Source: Phytomonospora sp040655735
GTDB lineage: Bacteria > Actinomycetota > Actinomycetes > Mycobacteriales > Micromonosporaceae
Length of the DNA stretch: 64,000 nucleotides
Assembly: GCF_040655735.1 (NCBI RefSeq)
Contig: NZ_JBFAKK010000005.1
Span: 248,001-312,000 of the forward strand
Direction: 5' to 3'
Shown: one piece after another, positions 53,202 through 61,481 of the stretch
How the letters are laid out: each line of letters begins with the position of its first letter
How positions within the stretch are numbered: position 1 is the stretch's first letter
Position numbers and translations under genes: made by a program
Notes under the pieces: generated by a model
What the model was told of the DNA's origin: nothing
Databases searched by the model: none
What the model saw: the letters and a program-made list of their open reading frames with translations, nothing else

Positions 53202-53956
53202 GTGCCCCCTGCGACGATCGCGACGATCAGCAGCTGCCGGGCCGCGCCCCACCACGGGCCGCGGCCCGAGCCGACGCCCAGGTATCCGCCGACGGACAGT
53301 GAGGCGACGGCCGTGGCCGCCGCCGACCACGCCACCGCCGTGGCGCCGTCGGTGATGAACCACGGCAGCAGCGGGACCAGGGCACCCAGCGCGAACAGCA
53401 GCAGCGAGGAGACCGCCGCGACCACGGGGGAGCCGGAGTCGTCGGCCCCCACCCCGAAGAGGATCCGCGTGCTGTCCTTGGCCGCCGTCCGCTTCACCGA
53501 CAGCACGCCCCGGCTGGCCTTTTCGGCCGTCCTGGCGTCCAGGCCGTGCTGCCGCATGCTCCCCGCCAGCCGCGACAGGACCACCGGCGGGGACAGCCGC
53601 CACGCCTTGTTCAGTGAGCCCTCGATGCCGCCGGCGACCTCGACCTGACTGCGCACCGACACCCACTCGCCCGCCGCCATCGACAGTGCGCCCGCCAGCA
53701 GGCTCGCCATCCCCGACAGGCGCACGGTCCCCGGATCGGTCGCCGCCCCCGCCACGCCGAGCGTCAGGCAGAGGTTGGTGACCAGGCCGTCGTTGACGCC
53801 GAGGACCGCCGCGCGGATCCCGCCGCCGGCGACCCGGTCGGCGGTCCGCTTGATGTCGTCGAGGGTCTCCTCGGCAGCGGCGTCGGACTCGGCTGTGCGG
53901 CTCGCCGGATCCCAGTCGGGGGCCAGAGCCGCCCAGTCGGGCCGGTGCTCACTCAT
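53162..53956 (-). CDS. VIT1/CCC1-family metal transporter
   Basis: Membrane protein of 264 aa in the VIT1/CCC1 family, which moves iron or manganese. Marks: GGGIRAAVLGVNDGLVTNLCL in helix 1, LSMAAGEWVSVRSQVEV in helix 2, then three C-terminal helices. The cytosolic metal-binding region between them is shorter and lacks the Glu/Met-rich segment seen in plant VIT1 (ferritin-like form absent). Begins 8 bases inside the rsmI stop region, so is probably co-transcribed with rsmI. Confidence 0.85.
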   Translation of the reverse strand: MSEHRPDWAALAPDWDPASRTAESDAAAEETLDDIKRTADRVAGGGIRAAVLGVNDGLVTNLCLTLGVAGAATDPGTVRLSGMASLLAGALSMAAGEWVSVRSQVEVAGGIEGSLNKAWRLSPPVVLSRLAGSMRQHGLDARTAEKASRGVLSVKRTAAKDSTRILFGVGADDSGSPVVAAVSSLLLFALGALVPLLPWFITDGATAVAWSAAATAVASLSVGGYLGVGSGRGPWWGAARQLLIVAIVAGGTYVVGDVFGGAVL

Positions 53957-54818
53957 CGTCCTCGTCCTCCTTGGCCCTCAGCAGGGCGTCGAACACGTCG
54001 CGGCGCTTGAGGCCGTGGCGCTGCGCGACCTCCGACATCGCCTCCTTGCGGGACATGCCGTCGGCCTCGCGGACCGCGACGGCCTCGGCGATGTCGGCGT
54101 CGGACAGCTCCGCGGGCTCCGGCGGTTCGGCACCGGCGACGACGAGAGTGATCTCACCGCGCGGCGCGTCGGCGACGACCGAGTCGGCCAGCTCCGCCAG
54201 CGTCCCCCGCCGCACCTCCTCGTAGGTCTTGGTCAGCTCGCGGCACAGCGCGGCCGGACGCTCGGCGCCGAACTCGTCGCGCATGTCGGCGACGGTCGCC
54301 TCGATGCGGTGCGGCGACTCGAAGAACACCATCGTGCGCTGCTCGGCGGCCAGCGAGGCGAACAGCTGCCGGCGCGCGCCGGGCTTCCTCGGCGGGAACC
54401 CCTCGAAGCAGAAGCGGTCGCACGGCAGTCCCGACACCGCCAGCGCCGTCGTCACCGCCGAAGGGCCCGGCACCGAGGTGACCGGTACCCCGGCGTCGAT
54501 CGCGGCCCGCACGAGCCGGTAGCCGGGGTCGGAGACGCTCGGCATTCCACCGTCGGAGATGACCGCGACGGTGAAGCCCGCCTCCAGCACCTCCATGAGG
54601 CCGGCCTCCCTTTCGGACTCGTTGCCCTCGAAGTACGACACCACCTTCCCTTCGGGTGAGACGCCGATCTCGCGGGCGAGGCGTTGGAGCCGGCGAGTGT
54701 CCTCAGCGGCGACAACGTCGGCCGTACGGAGGATCTCGGCGATGCGGGGAGAGGCGTCGGCGGGGTTTCCCAGGGGCGCGCCAAGGAGGATCAAGCGGCC
54801 GGATGCTGCGGTAGACAC
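53949..54818 (-). CDS. rsmI: 16S rRNA (cytidine-1402-2'-O)-methyltransferase
   Basis: SAM-dependent enzyme of the SPOUT-unrelated tetrapyrrole-methylase fold, 289 aa from GTG 54818. Marks: LILLGAPLGNPADASPRIAE, VVAAEDTRRLQRLAREIG, VISDGGMPSVSDPGYRLVR, VPGPSAVTTALAVSGLPCDR and FFESPHRI. Divergent from pmt, the same layout as in mycobacteria (Rv1003/Rv1002c). The VIT gene follows with a short overlap. Confidence 0.93.
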   Translation of the reverse strand: MSTAASGRLILLGAPLGNPADASPRIAEILRTADVVAAEDTRRLQRLAREIGVSPEGKVVSYFEGNESEREAGLMEVLEAGFTVAVISDGGMPSVSDPGYRLVRAAIDAGVPVTSVPGPSAVTTALAVSGLPCDRFCFEGFPPRKPGARRQLFASLAAEQRTMVFFESPHRIEATVADMRDEFGAERPAALCRELTKTYEEVRRGTLAELADSVVADAPRGEITLVVAGAEPPEPAELSDADIAEAVAVREADGMSRKEAMSEVAQRHGLKRRDVFDALLRAKEDEDDE

Positions 54819-54841
54819 CCGCTCAGCTTAGGATCGCGTGG

Positions 54842-56362
54842 ATGACCGCCATCGCCGAACGGGAGGACGCCGCCGTCAGCGTGCCCTCGGTCGCCCCCGA
54901 CGTCCGCGACCGGCTCGCCCCCCCGGCCCCCGACGACCGCCTTCGCGGCTGGATCGTCACGGGTGCCGTCGTGGCGATCGCCGCCGTCCTGCGGCTGGTC
55001 GGGCTCGTCCACCCCCGCGGCATGATCTTCGACGAGGTCTACTACGCCCAGGACGCCTGGGACCTGCTGCACCACGGTGTGGAGTGGGAGGACCGCAACA
55101 ACACCGGCGCCTTCGTCGCCCACCCCCCGCTGGGGAAGTGGTGCATCGCGCTGGGGGAGTGGCTCTTCGGTTTCAACGAGTTCGGCTGGCGCATCTCCGC
55201 GGTCGTCGCCTCGCTGATCTCCGTCCTGCTGATCGTCCGCATCGCGCGCCGCCTGTTCGGGTCGACCGTCCTGGCCGGCGTCGCCGGACTGCTGATGGCC
55301 CTCGACGGGATGGCCTTCGTCACCGGCCGCACCGCCCTGCTCGACGTGTTCCTCATGGTCTTCGTGCTCGCCGGGTTCTACTTCCTGATCCGCGACCGCG
55401 AGCAGCGGCGCCGCCGCTGGCTGAGCGCCCTGGACAACGGCCTCGACCCCAAGCGCCGCCGGCCCGGCTTCGCCGTCCCCTGGTGGAGGCTGGCCGCCGC
55501 GGTGATGCTCGGTTGCGCGCTGGGCGTCAAGTGGAGCGCGGTCTGGTACATCGCGGCCTTCATGCTGCTCATCTTCGTGTGGGAGTGGCGCGCCCGCCGT
55601 TCGGTCGGCGTCCCCCACGCCTTCCGCGACACCCTCATCGACGAACTCGGCTGGCTCTTCGCCTTCGGGATGATCGTCGCCCTGGTCTACCTCGCGACGT
55701 GGACCGGCTGGTTCGTCACCGACGACGGGTGGGGCCGCCACTGGGCCGCCGAGCACGGGCAGAGCGAACCGCCCGTCTGGGGCGCGCTGAGCAACCTCAT
55801 CAAGTACCACCAGGAAGTGCTGGAGTTCCATGAGGGACTCAGCTCTCCGCACACCTACCAGTCGTGGCCGTGGCAGTGGCTGCTCGACGCCAGGCCCGTC
55901 GCCTACTACTGGAGCACCGAGGTCGACTGCGGTGCCGGGTCCTGCGCCGCCGAGGTGCTGCTGCTCGGGACGCCGCTGCTGTGGTGGTCGTTCATCCCCG
56001 CGCTGGTCGCGATCATCGTGTGGGGGCTGGCCAAGCGTGATTGGCGGTCGTGGGCGCTGCTGGTCGCGGTCGCCGCCGGTTTCCTTCCGTGGCTGAACTA
56101 TCCCGACCGTACGATGTTCTACTTCTATGCGTTGCCCGCTGAGCCCTTCTTGATCCTGGCGGTCGTGTTCGCCCTGGGGATGATCGGCGGATACAGTCGC
56201 ACGTCCACAGTGGAGCGACGGCTGACCGGGGCCTTCATCGTCGCGGGGTACGTCACGGTGATCGCGTTGTGCTTCGCGTACTTTTACCCGATCTATACCG
56301 GTATGGCGATCCCGTATGACGAGTGGTACGCGCGCATGTGGCTCGACAAGCTATGGATTTGA
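54842..56362 (+). CDS. pmt: Polyprenyl-phosphate-mannose protein mannosyltransferase (GT39)
   Basis: Transfers mannose to Ser/Thr of exported proteins; 506 aa with about 11 membrane helices. The PMT signature Asp64-Glu65 is in HPRGMIFDEVYYAQDA, followed by HPPLGKWCIALGEWLFG and the large loop with NLIKYHQEVLEFHEGLSS-PHTYQSWPW. Uses polyprenol-phosphate-mannose made by the GT2 enzyme at 62-63 kb. Possible substrates in this window include the secreted Thr/Pro-rich chitinase linker. A tRNA-Ala gene follows. Confidence 0.93.
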   Translation: MTAIAEREDAAVSVPSVAPDVRDRLAPPAPDDRLRGWIVTGAVVAIAAVLRLVGLVHPRGMIFDEVYYAQDAWDLLHHGVEWEDRNNTGAFVAHPPLGKWCIALGEWLFGFNEFGWRISAVVASLISVLLIVRIARRLFGSTVLAGVAGLLMALDGMAFVTGRTALLDVFLMVFVLAGFYFLIRDREQRRRRWLSALDNGLDPKRRRPGFAVPWWRLAAAVMLGCALGVKWSAVWYIAAFMLLIFVWEWRARRSVGVPHAFRDTLIDELGWLFAFGMIVALVYLATWTGWFVTDDGWGRHWAAEHGQSEPPVWGALSNLIKYHQEVLEFHEGLSSPHTYQSWPWQWLLDARPVAYYWSTEVDCGAGSCAAEVLLLGTPLLWWSFIPALVAIIVWGLAKRDWRSWALLVAVAAGFLPWLNYPDRTMFYFYALPAEPFLILAVVFALGMIGGYSRTSTVERRLTGAFIVAGYVTVIALCFAYFYPIYTGMAIPYDEWYARMWLDKLWI

Positions 56363-56423
56363 TGGGGCCCTGGGGGGGCGTGTTAAGGTAATCCCCGGTT
56401 CACTCGCCACGTGCGGGTGACCT

Positions 56424-56496
56424 GGGGCTGTGGCGCAGTTGGTAGCGCGCCTCGTTCGCATCGAGGAGGCCAGGAGTTCGAATCTCCTCAGCTCCA
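56424..56496 (+). tRNA. tRNA-Ala (CGC)
   Basis: 73 bases folding as a full cloverleaf: acceptor GGGGCTG/CAGCTCC, T-arm loop TTCGAAT, anticodon loop TTCGCAT giving anticodon CGC, which reads GCG. Discriminator A at 56496. The 3' CCA is not encoded. Confidence 0.95.
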
Positions 56497-56504
56497 CCGA
56501 GTCA

Positions 56505-56540
56505 AGGCCCGGTTCCCGTGAGGGGGCCGGGTCTTTCTTG
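56505..56540 (+). terminator. Terminator after tRNA-Ala
   Basis: AGGCCCGG with CCGGGTCT, extended by CCC/GGG, then TTTCTTGG; begins 9 bases after the tRNA. Confidence 0.65.
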
Positions 56541-56602
56541 GTTTTCGGGGGACGGCTTGGTTCTTCGGGGGGACGGCTTGGTTTTGGGGGGACTGGTTTC
56601 GG

Positions 56603-56690
56603 GGGCGGGCTCGCGGGTGTGGGGTGCGGGCGGGCTCGCGGGTGTGGGGTGCGGGCGGGCTCGCGGGTGTGGGTGCGGGTGTGGGGTCGG
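56603..56690. repeat. 25-bp tandem repeat array
   Basis: Unit GGGCGGGCTCGCGGGTGTGG then GGTGC; copies at 56603-56627 and 56628-56652 are identical, a third (56653-56676) has lost one G, and a partial fourth follows. Confidence 0.9.
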
Positions 56691-56849
56691 CCACAGTGAC
56701 TCTGGCTGGCGGGCGGTGTTGCCTCAGCGCGTCCTTGCCGCCGTTGGTCTACGGTCTCCGCTTTGCCCTCATGCCTGCGGGCCAGCTTGCGGCGCCTTTC
56801 ACCGTGCCCCGTCTGCTCCTGCGTCGTCGCGCCTTCGCGTCCTCGCCTT

Positions 56850-57080
56850 GCGTCACGTCTGCGCCTCCGTGCCTCTGGGCCCCGCCCCGCCTCTCCGCGC
56901 CTTGCATCCACGTTTCTGAGGCTTCGTGCCTCCGGTCCGCCGCCCCCTCCGTGACCTCCGTGACCTCCGCGCCTCCGCGCCTCCGCGCCTCCGCGCCTCG
57001 CGCCTCTGCGCCTCCGTGCCCTCGCGCCTCGCGTCATGCAGGCACCTCCGCACCTCCGCCCCTTCGCGCCTTCGTTCCTC
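56850..57080. repeat. Low-complexity CTCCGCGC/CTCCGTGAC array
   Basis: Irregular 8-9 bp units of the types CGCCTCCG, CTCCGCGC and CTCCGTGAC recur about twenty times, densest at 56945-57035. Consistent with replication slippage. Confidence 0.75.
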
Positions 57081-57305
57081 CACCTCCACCTCTGCCCTTC
57101 GTCCCTCTGCGTCTTGCGGCTGCGCGCTCGCCCCTTCTCCCGTCGCTCGCTTCCATCTCGTGCGGCTGCTGCGGTTCCCGGCGTGAGTTCCTGGGGCGCT
57201 GCCCCAGACCCCGGGCCTCGCTCTGGAAACGGTGGGGTGCTTCGGGTTTCTGGCTGGCGCCCCACTGGCGCTTCACCCTGCAGAAGGTCGCGGTTGTGAC
57301 GTGGG

Positions 57306-57429
57306 GTGTTTCCGTCTCACGGCTGGTTCAAGGGCACCTGGGGGACCTGTCGGGGTCAAGGGAAAGTGCGCCCTTGACCCCGCCAGAACCCCCAGGTAGG
57401 TCCAATCACCGGCCGACCGACGGAAACAC
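57306..57429. repeat. Nested 124-bp inverted repeat
   Basis: Three perfect arm pairs share one centre: 57306-57316 with 57419-57429 (11 bp), 57336-57344 with 57389-57397 (9 bp) and 57352-57362 with 57371-57381 (11 bp). Transcribed RNA would fold into one long, interrupted stem. Confidence 0.85.
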
Positions 57430-57486
57430 ACCTCCAGGGAAGCCTTCTGCCGTGCTTCGCACGGCTCGCGGACGCCGAAGACGTCA

Positions 57487-57640
57487 GCGGCAGCCGCACA
57501 CGAGTCGGTCCGGCCAACAGCCGCACACGGGGTGGTCCGGCCGGCAGCCGCGCACGGGGTGGCTCGGCCGTCAGCTGCGCACGGGGTGGTTCGGCCAACA
57601 GCGGCTCACACGCTGGTTCGGACGGCAGCCGCACGCATCG
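57487..57640. repeat. 27-bp tandem repeat array
   Basis: Five and a half diverged copies: 57487-57513, 57514-57540, 57541-57567, 57568-57594, 57595-57621 and a partial at 57622-57640. Core sequence CAGCCGCRCACGGGGTGG. The period is a multiple of three, so it translates as nine-residue repeats, but no gene can be justified. Confidence 0.85.
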
Positions 57641-57887
57641 CCCGCCCTCTCTTTCCCGCCCTCACCCTCGCCCTCTCGCCCTGTTCGTCCGGCGGATCCC
57701 GCCCCCGCGCCCGCCCGCGCCCGCCCTCGCCCTCCCGCCCTCGCCCCCGCCCCCGCCGTCGCGCTGCCCCCTGCCCCGCCCTGCCTCGCCCCGCTCCCGG
57801 CCCCACATCTTTAGCCTCGGTCGGGCTCGGGGCCGCAAGTCCTCCGCTCCAACCCCGCCGCGCTTCTACCCCACCGCTGCCCCACCT

Positions 57888-58538
57888 TTACCCGGCCCCC
57901 ACTCTCCCCTCCTCGCTACGGTCCACGCCCAGCGTCGCCACCAAATCCTCGTGCAGTTGGAACCACACCCGGTGGCACGAGTCCACATCCGACTTGTCCA
58001 CCCACTCCGTCTCCCCTGCCCGGGCCCGGCTCCATGCTCGCTCGAACCGCAGGTCGTATCCCGCGAACCTCGCCAGCACCCCGCGTAGCCGCCCCACCAA
58101 CGGATCCAGCTCCTCGCTGAGCAGCCTCAGCTCCTCCAGCACCTGCTCGTCCCAGCCCTTGTCCTCGTGCCGGTTCGTTGTGAGGCGCCCATCCGTCCCC
58201 GGCTTCATCTGCCAGTCCGTGCAGGCCTTCAACAACCTCGCGTTCAGCGGCAAGAACTCCCGGTAGACCTCCTCGATCCTCCGCTCGGGATCGGCTTCGG
58301 CCCGTTCCTCGGCGAGCCGCCGTTCGTTCTCGGCCTTGCCCGTCTCGCTGAGCGACCAGCCCCGCAGGTCGGCGAAGGCGAACTGCTGCACCCACCCTTG
58401 ACCTTCGCCGGTCCGGAGCCACTCCGCGACCTCGTCGGGGGAGGCGGCGGCGCGGGTGGCGATCGCCGTGTCGTCGGCGAAGCCGAGGAGCCGCACGGCG
58501 TGGAGGATCCGCAGGTCGGTCGGTGACTGTCGGGTCAT
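57888..58538 (-). CDS. Unknown protein, second gene of an HTH pair
   Basis: 216 aa from ATG 58538, overlapping the stop of the upstream HTH gene by ATGA. N-terminal 65 residues (LRILHAVRLLGFADDTAIAT, RAAASPDEVAEWLR, GWSLSETGKAENER) look like a winged-helix domain, followed by a helical region (80-190) with WFQLHEDLVATLGVDRS at the end. No family is recalled. The tight coupling with an HTH protein and the divergent phosphotransferase gene points to a regulatory partnership. Confidence 0.6.
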   Translation of the reverse strand: MTRQSPTDLRILHAVRLLGFADDTAIATRAAASPDEVAEWLRTGEGQGWVQQFAFADLRGWSLSETGKAENERRLAEERAEADPERRIEEVYREFLPLNARLLKACTDWQMKPGTDGRLTTNRHEDKGWDEQVLEELRLLSEELDPLVGRLRGVLARFAGYDLRFERAWSRARAGETEWVDKSDVDSCHRVWFQLHEDLVATLGVDRSEEGRVGAG

Positions 58539-58906
58539 GCCTTTTCTCCCTGTCGTGCGGTCATCCGCGTGTAGTACTGCTGGCATGCCTGCGGTGAGCG
58601 GAAGCCGGTCGCCTCGGCTATTTGCGACCAGGTGAGTCCGGCGTTGCGTGCGGTGAACAGCAGTCCGATCTCCACGCCCTCGACTTCCGCGCGTGCCGCC
58701 GGGAGCATCGTGAGCGCGGCGAGGAGGTCGTCGGGTGTGAGATCGGCCGAGCGCCAGAGGGCGAACTGCGTCAGGTCGACCGCGGTCGGCGGGACGGGTG
58801 CCGGGCGCCAGGGGCGGGGGCCGAGGGCGTCGCCGCCGAGTTCGCGGAGCCGGTCCTGCGCCTCGCGTTCGCGTTGGGCGTGCGCGTGGTCGTGCTTGCT
58901 TTCCAT
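58535..58906 (-). CDS. HTH DNA-binding protein
   Basis: 123 aa from ATG 58906 (an ATG-GTG-GCC-ATG run makes a start 3 codons earlier possible). The C-terminus holds an atypical helix-turn-helix (ARNAGLTWSQIAEATGFRSP, QACQQYYTRM) of a kind frequent in actinobacteria. Residues 50-90 are a helical region (LLAALTMLPAARAEVEGVEIG). A symmetric operator lies 19 bases upstream, between this gene and the divergent phosphotransferase, so it probably regulates both directions. Confidence 0.65.
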   Translation of the reverse strand: MESKHDHAHAQREREAQDRLRELGGDALGPRPWRPAPVPPTAVDLTQFALWRSADLTPDDLLAALTMLPAARAEVEGVEIGLLFTARNAGLTWSQIAEATGFRSPQACQQYYTRMTARQGEKA

Positions 58907-58924
58907 GGCCACCATCCTGCACAA

Positions 58925-58953
58925 TCAACGAAATGTTGTCAACATAGTGTTGA
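58925..58953. promoter_or_regulatory. Two-tiered operator dyad in the divergent gap
   Basis: Inner arms ATGTTG and CAACAT (58933-58938, 58940-58945) surround a single T; outer arms TCAAC and GTTGA (58925-58929, 58949-58953) are spaced by 3 bases on each side. All 11 base pairs match. It covers most of the gap between the HTH gene and the phosphotransferase gene. Confidence 0.75.
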
Positions 58954-58962
58954 TGGGTGGTC

Positions 58963-60114
58963 ATGCTAACGAGACTTGCGGACGCGGCTCGGGACACCTG
59001 TGGCGGCAAGGCCGCCACTCTCGGTGCCCTCCTGCGGGAAGGGATGCCGGTCCCTGAGGGATTCGCCGTCCCCTTCGCCGCCCACCGGGCCGACCTCGAC
59101 GCCCTCCGCCGCGTGGTCGCCGAAGCCCTTGCGCGGATGGGGGATCCGCCGGTCGCCGTGCGCTCTTCGGCCGCGAACGAGGACACCCCGGGCGCCTCCG
59201 CCGCCGGTCAGTACGAGAGTTTCCTCGCCGTCCAGGGCGCGAAGGCTGTCACTGACGCGATCCGCGACTGCTGGGACTCGGCCTCCGCCGCCCGTGTCGC
59301 CGACTACTGGCGCCACGCGGGCGGCACGACCTCATCGGTGCCGCCGATGGCCGTCCTCGTTCAGCGCCACATCGACGCCGAGGTCTCGGGCGTGATGTTC
59401 ACTCCTTCCCGTCCCGGCGACTCCACTCGCATTGAGGCGAGCTGGGGACTCGGTCTCACCGTGGTCGGCGGAACGGTCACTCCGGATGCCTTCGAGGTGG
59501 GTGCGGACGGAACGGTCGGCCGCACCATCGGCGACAAGACGACTCGACTCGATCGCCACGAGGGGAACGCCGGCGTCGTCGCCCGCGGAGTCCCCGAACA
59601 CCAGCGCGCCTTGCCCGCACTCTCCGACGCCGCCGCTGCCCACTTGGCTGCACTCGGCGGCCGCGTCGCGGGGCTTTTCGGTGGCTCTCAGGACATCGAG
59701 TGGGCCGTCGCCGGGGGCACGACGTGGCTGTTGCAGGCCCGCCCTGTCACGGCCCCACTTCCGCCGGCGCCGAACGGGTCCCCGTCGTTCGCCGCCGCCG
59801 CGCTGCGTGGAGCGCCCGGTGCCCATGGTGTCGCGACCGGCACCGCGCGAATCGTCGGCGGCCCCGGCGACTTCCAGCGGGTACAGGCCGGCGACATCGT
59901 CATCTGCCCCTACACCGACCCGGCCTGGACACCCCTGTTCACGATCGCGGGCGGCGTCGTCACCGAGATCGGCGGGACGCTCTCCCATGCGGCGATCGTC
60001 GCCCGCGAGTACGGCATCCCCGCCGTGCTCGGCATCACCGGCGCCATGACACGCGTCCACGACGGCGCACGCGTCACCCTCGACGGCACTGCGGGAACCC
60101 TTACCCCGCACTGA
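58963..60114 (+). CDS. Two-domain PEP-synthase/rifampin-phosphotransferase-like enzyme
   Basis: 383 aa from ATG 58963 (GTG 58957 possible). N-terminal PPDK/PEP-synthase ATP-grasp domain (about 1-270: CGGKAATLGALLREGMPVPE, AVRSSAANEDTPGASAAGQYESFL, DIEWA) joined directly to the swivelling His domain with catalytic His342 in GGTLSHAAIVAREYGIPAV. The large PEP/pyruvate or rifampin-binding domain that normally accepts the phosphate is missing; family members are about 800 residues. The frame has no sign of damage, so this looks like a compact form, not a decayed one. The phosphate acceptor is unknown. Confidence 0.75.
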   Translation: MLTRLADAARDTCGGKAATLGALLREGMPVPEGFAVPFAAHRADLDALRRVVAEALARMGDPPVAVRSSAANEDTPGASAAGQYESFLAVQGAKAVTDAIRDCWDSASAARVADYWRHAGGTTSSVPPMAVLVQRHIDAEVSGVMFTPSRPGDSTRIEASWGLGLTVVGGTVTPDAFEVGADGTVGRTIGDKTTRLDRHEGNAGVVARGVPEHQRALPALSDAAAAHLAALGGRVAGLFGGSQDIEWAVAGGTTWLLQARPVTAPLPPAPNGSPSFAAAALRGAPGAHGVATGTARIVGGPGDFQRVQAGDIVICPYTDPAWTPLFTIAGGVVTEIGGTLSHAAIVAREYGIPAVLGITGAMTRVHDGARVTLDGTAGTLTPH

Positions 60115-60167
60115 CCGGCCACCGCAACGAGAGAGGAGAACGGGAGGCCCGTCCTCCCGACACACCC

Positions 60168-60770
60168 ATGGCGACCAGGTATCTCTACATCGCCCGCCAC
60201 GGCGAGGCCGACGCGTTCGGCGAGCTCACCGCCACCGGCCGGGAGCAGGCCCGGCTACTCGGCAAACGGCTGGCACCCCTTCCCGTCGGCGCCGTCTGGC
60301 ACTCGCCGCTGCCGCGCGCGGCGGCGACCGCCCGCGAGCTCGACGTGTTCCTCGGCGGCAACCCGCAAGTCGGTGAGGCCCTCGAACTCATCGACCACGT
60401 CCCCTACGTCCCCACGACCGACGAGACTCCCCCCTCGTGGACTGCGTTCTTCGACGGATACAGCCCCGCCGAGGCGGCCGCGGGAAACGCTATCGCCGAC
60501 AGCCTCACCTCCCGGTTCGCGTGCGCGCCCGACCAAGGCGACGACGTACACGAAGTACTCATCACCCACGCCTACCCCATCGCGTGGCTCGTCCGCGACG
60601 CGCTCGCCGCGCCGCCGGTCCAGTGGCTCGGCCTGAACAGCGCGAACGCGGCACTGACCGTCATCGAGTACCGGCCCGGCACCCCGCCGGGCATCACGAT
60701 GTTCAACGACATGAGCCACCTGCGCCCCGAACTGCGCTGGACGGGGTTTCCCCCGGCGACGCGGCCCTGA
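60168..60770 (+). CDS. Histidine phosphatase family protein
   Basis: 200 aa from ATG 60168. Phosphoglycerate-mutase-like fold: N-terminal LYIARHGEADAFGELTATGR with nucleophile His in RHGEAD, the second catalytic His in VLITHAYPIAW. Substrate unknown. Follows the phosphotransferase gene by 53 bases on the same strand, so possibly one transcript: a transferase and a phosphatase with opposite chemistry. Confidence 0.8.
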   Translation: MATRYLYIARHGEADAFGELTATGREQARLLGKRLAPLPVGAVWHSPLPRAAATARELDVFLGGNPQVGEALELIDHVPYVPTTDETPPSWTAFFDGYSPAEAAAGNAIADSLTSRFACAPDQGDDVHEVLITHAYPIAWLVRDALAAPPVQWLGLNSANAALTVIEYRPGTPPGITMFNDMSHLRPELRWTGFPPATRP

Positions 60771-60799
60771 CCGGACAGGACCGGGGTGGGCTTCGCGGG

Positions 60800-61396
60800 T
60801 TGGCGTATGGCCGAGAAGCGGCGAGAGGTGAGCACGGGAGGCGAGAACACGAGGAGGCTCGCTCCCGCGCGCAGGCGTGCGTCGGGAAGAGCGGTGAGGC
60901 GCGGCTCGTCCTCACCAGGACGATCGCCGAGGCGATCGAGGACGACCCCTCCTTCGCCGCGGCACTGCGCGCGGCCGTTGCGAACCAGGAACGCCCGACC
61001 ATGGTGCAGAGCGTTCGCCATGAGACACGCACGACAACGGCCTCGGGTAAAAGGTCGATCGCCGTCGGAGGAAACGCCGACATCGACCAGAGTAAACGTT
61101 CGACTCAATTCGGAGGCGTCCTCGCGGTCGTCGCGGTGATCATTGTCGTGGCGATCATCTGGGGTGGAATCAAAATCATCGGAGCGGTGTCCGAAGCCGT
61201 GGACGCGGCGACCCTCGACGCCGATTCGACCTGCGAACAGTTTCTGCTGACCGACGCCATGACTCGTGACGAAGCGGTGAAGCGCATCGGGCTGGAACTC
61301 GGGCTCGCCGACGCCGGCCACCCGTGGACGGTGTACAACGTCGCATACCGGTGCGGTGAGAATCCGAACCTGACGCTGCGCGAGGCGATGGCTTAA
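60800..61396 (+). CDS. Membrane-anchored protein with beta-strand repeat segment
   Basis: Probably 198 aa from TTG 60800; ATG 61001 gives a shorter version. The helical N-terminal part (HEEARSRAQACVGKSGEARL, VLTRTIAEAIEDDPSFAAALR) has clear protein-like composition and supports the longer start. Then a short SIAVGGNADIDQSKRSTQFG stretch and one membrane helix (about 104-123). The GGNADIDQ type of linker occurs in other actinobacterial proteins with an N-terminal helical domain. Function unknown. Confidence 0.5.
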   Translation: MAYGREAARGEHGRREHEEARSRAQACVGKSGEARLVLTRTIAEAIEDDPSFAAALRAAVANQERPTMVQSVRHETRTTTASGKRSIAVGGNADIDQSKRSTQFGGVLAVVAVIIVVAIIWGGIKIIGAVSEAVDAATLDADSTCEQFLLTDAMTRDEAVKRIGLELGLADAGHPWTVYNVAYRCGENPNLTLREAMA

Positions 61397-61481
61397 GCGC
61401 GGGGGCGGGCGACTCTGGAACCTCACCCCACCCCACCCGCCGGGGGCTGACAGCGGGGTCGTGTGGTGACACGATCGCGGG

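Larger units (their letters stand above)
56541..57887. other. Gene-free, repeat-dense region
   Basis: About 1.35 kb without a credible gene: long open frames in several phases have repeat-derived composition. In order: two copies of GGGGGACGGCTTGGTT (about 56547-56583), a 25-bp tandem array, a CTCCGCG-type run, a hairpin CTGGGGC-GCT-GCCCCAG (57191-57207), a nested inverted repeat, a 27-bp tandem array, and a C-rich strand (57640-57890). The opposing gene at 57888 reads into it without a clear terminator. Confidence 0.75.

Noticed and set aside
57487..57640. CRISPR array
   Set aside because: The 27-bp units are directly adjacent with no spacers between them and no cas genes are present.
56624..57814. 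396-codon frame across the repeat cluster
   Set aside because: Its translation is made of repeat-derived Arg/Pro/Ala stretches in several frames; no start signal.
56424..57887. Integrated element using tRNA-Ala as attachment site
   Set aside because: No integrase, and no second copy of the tRNA 3' end was seen downstream within the window.
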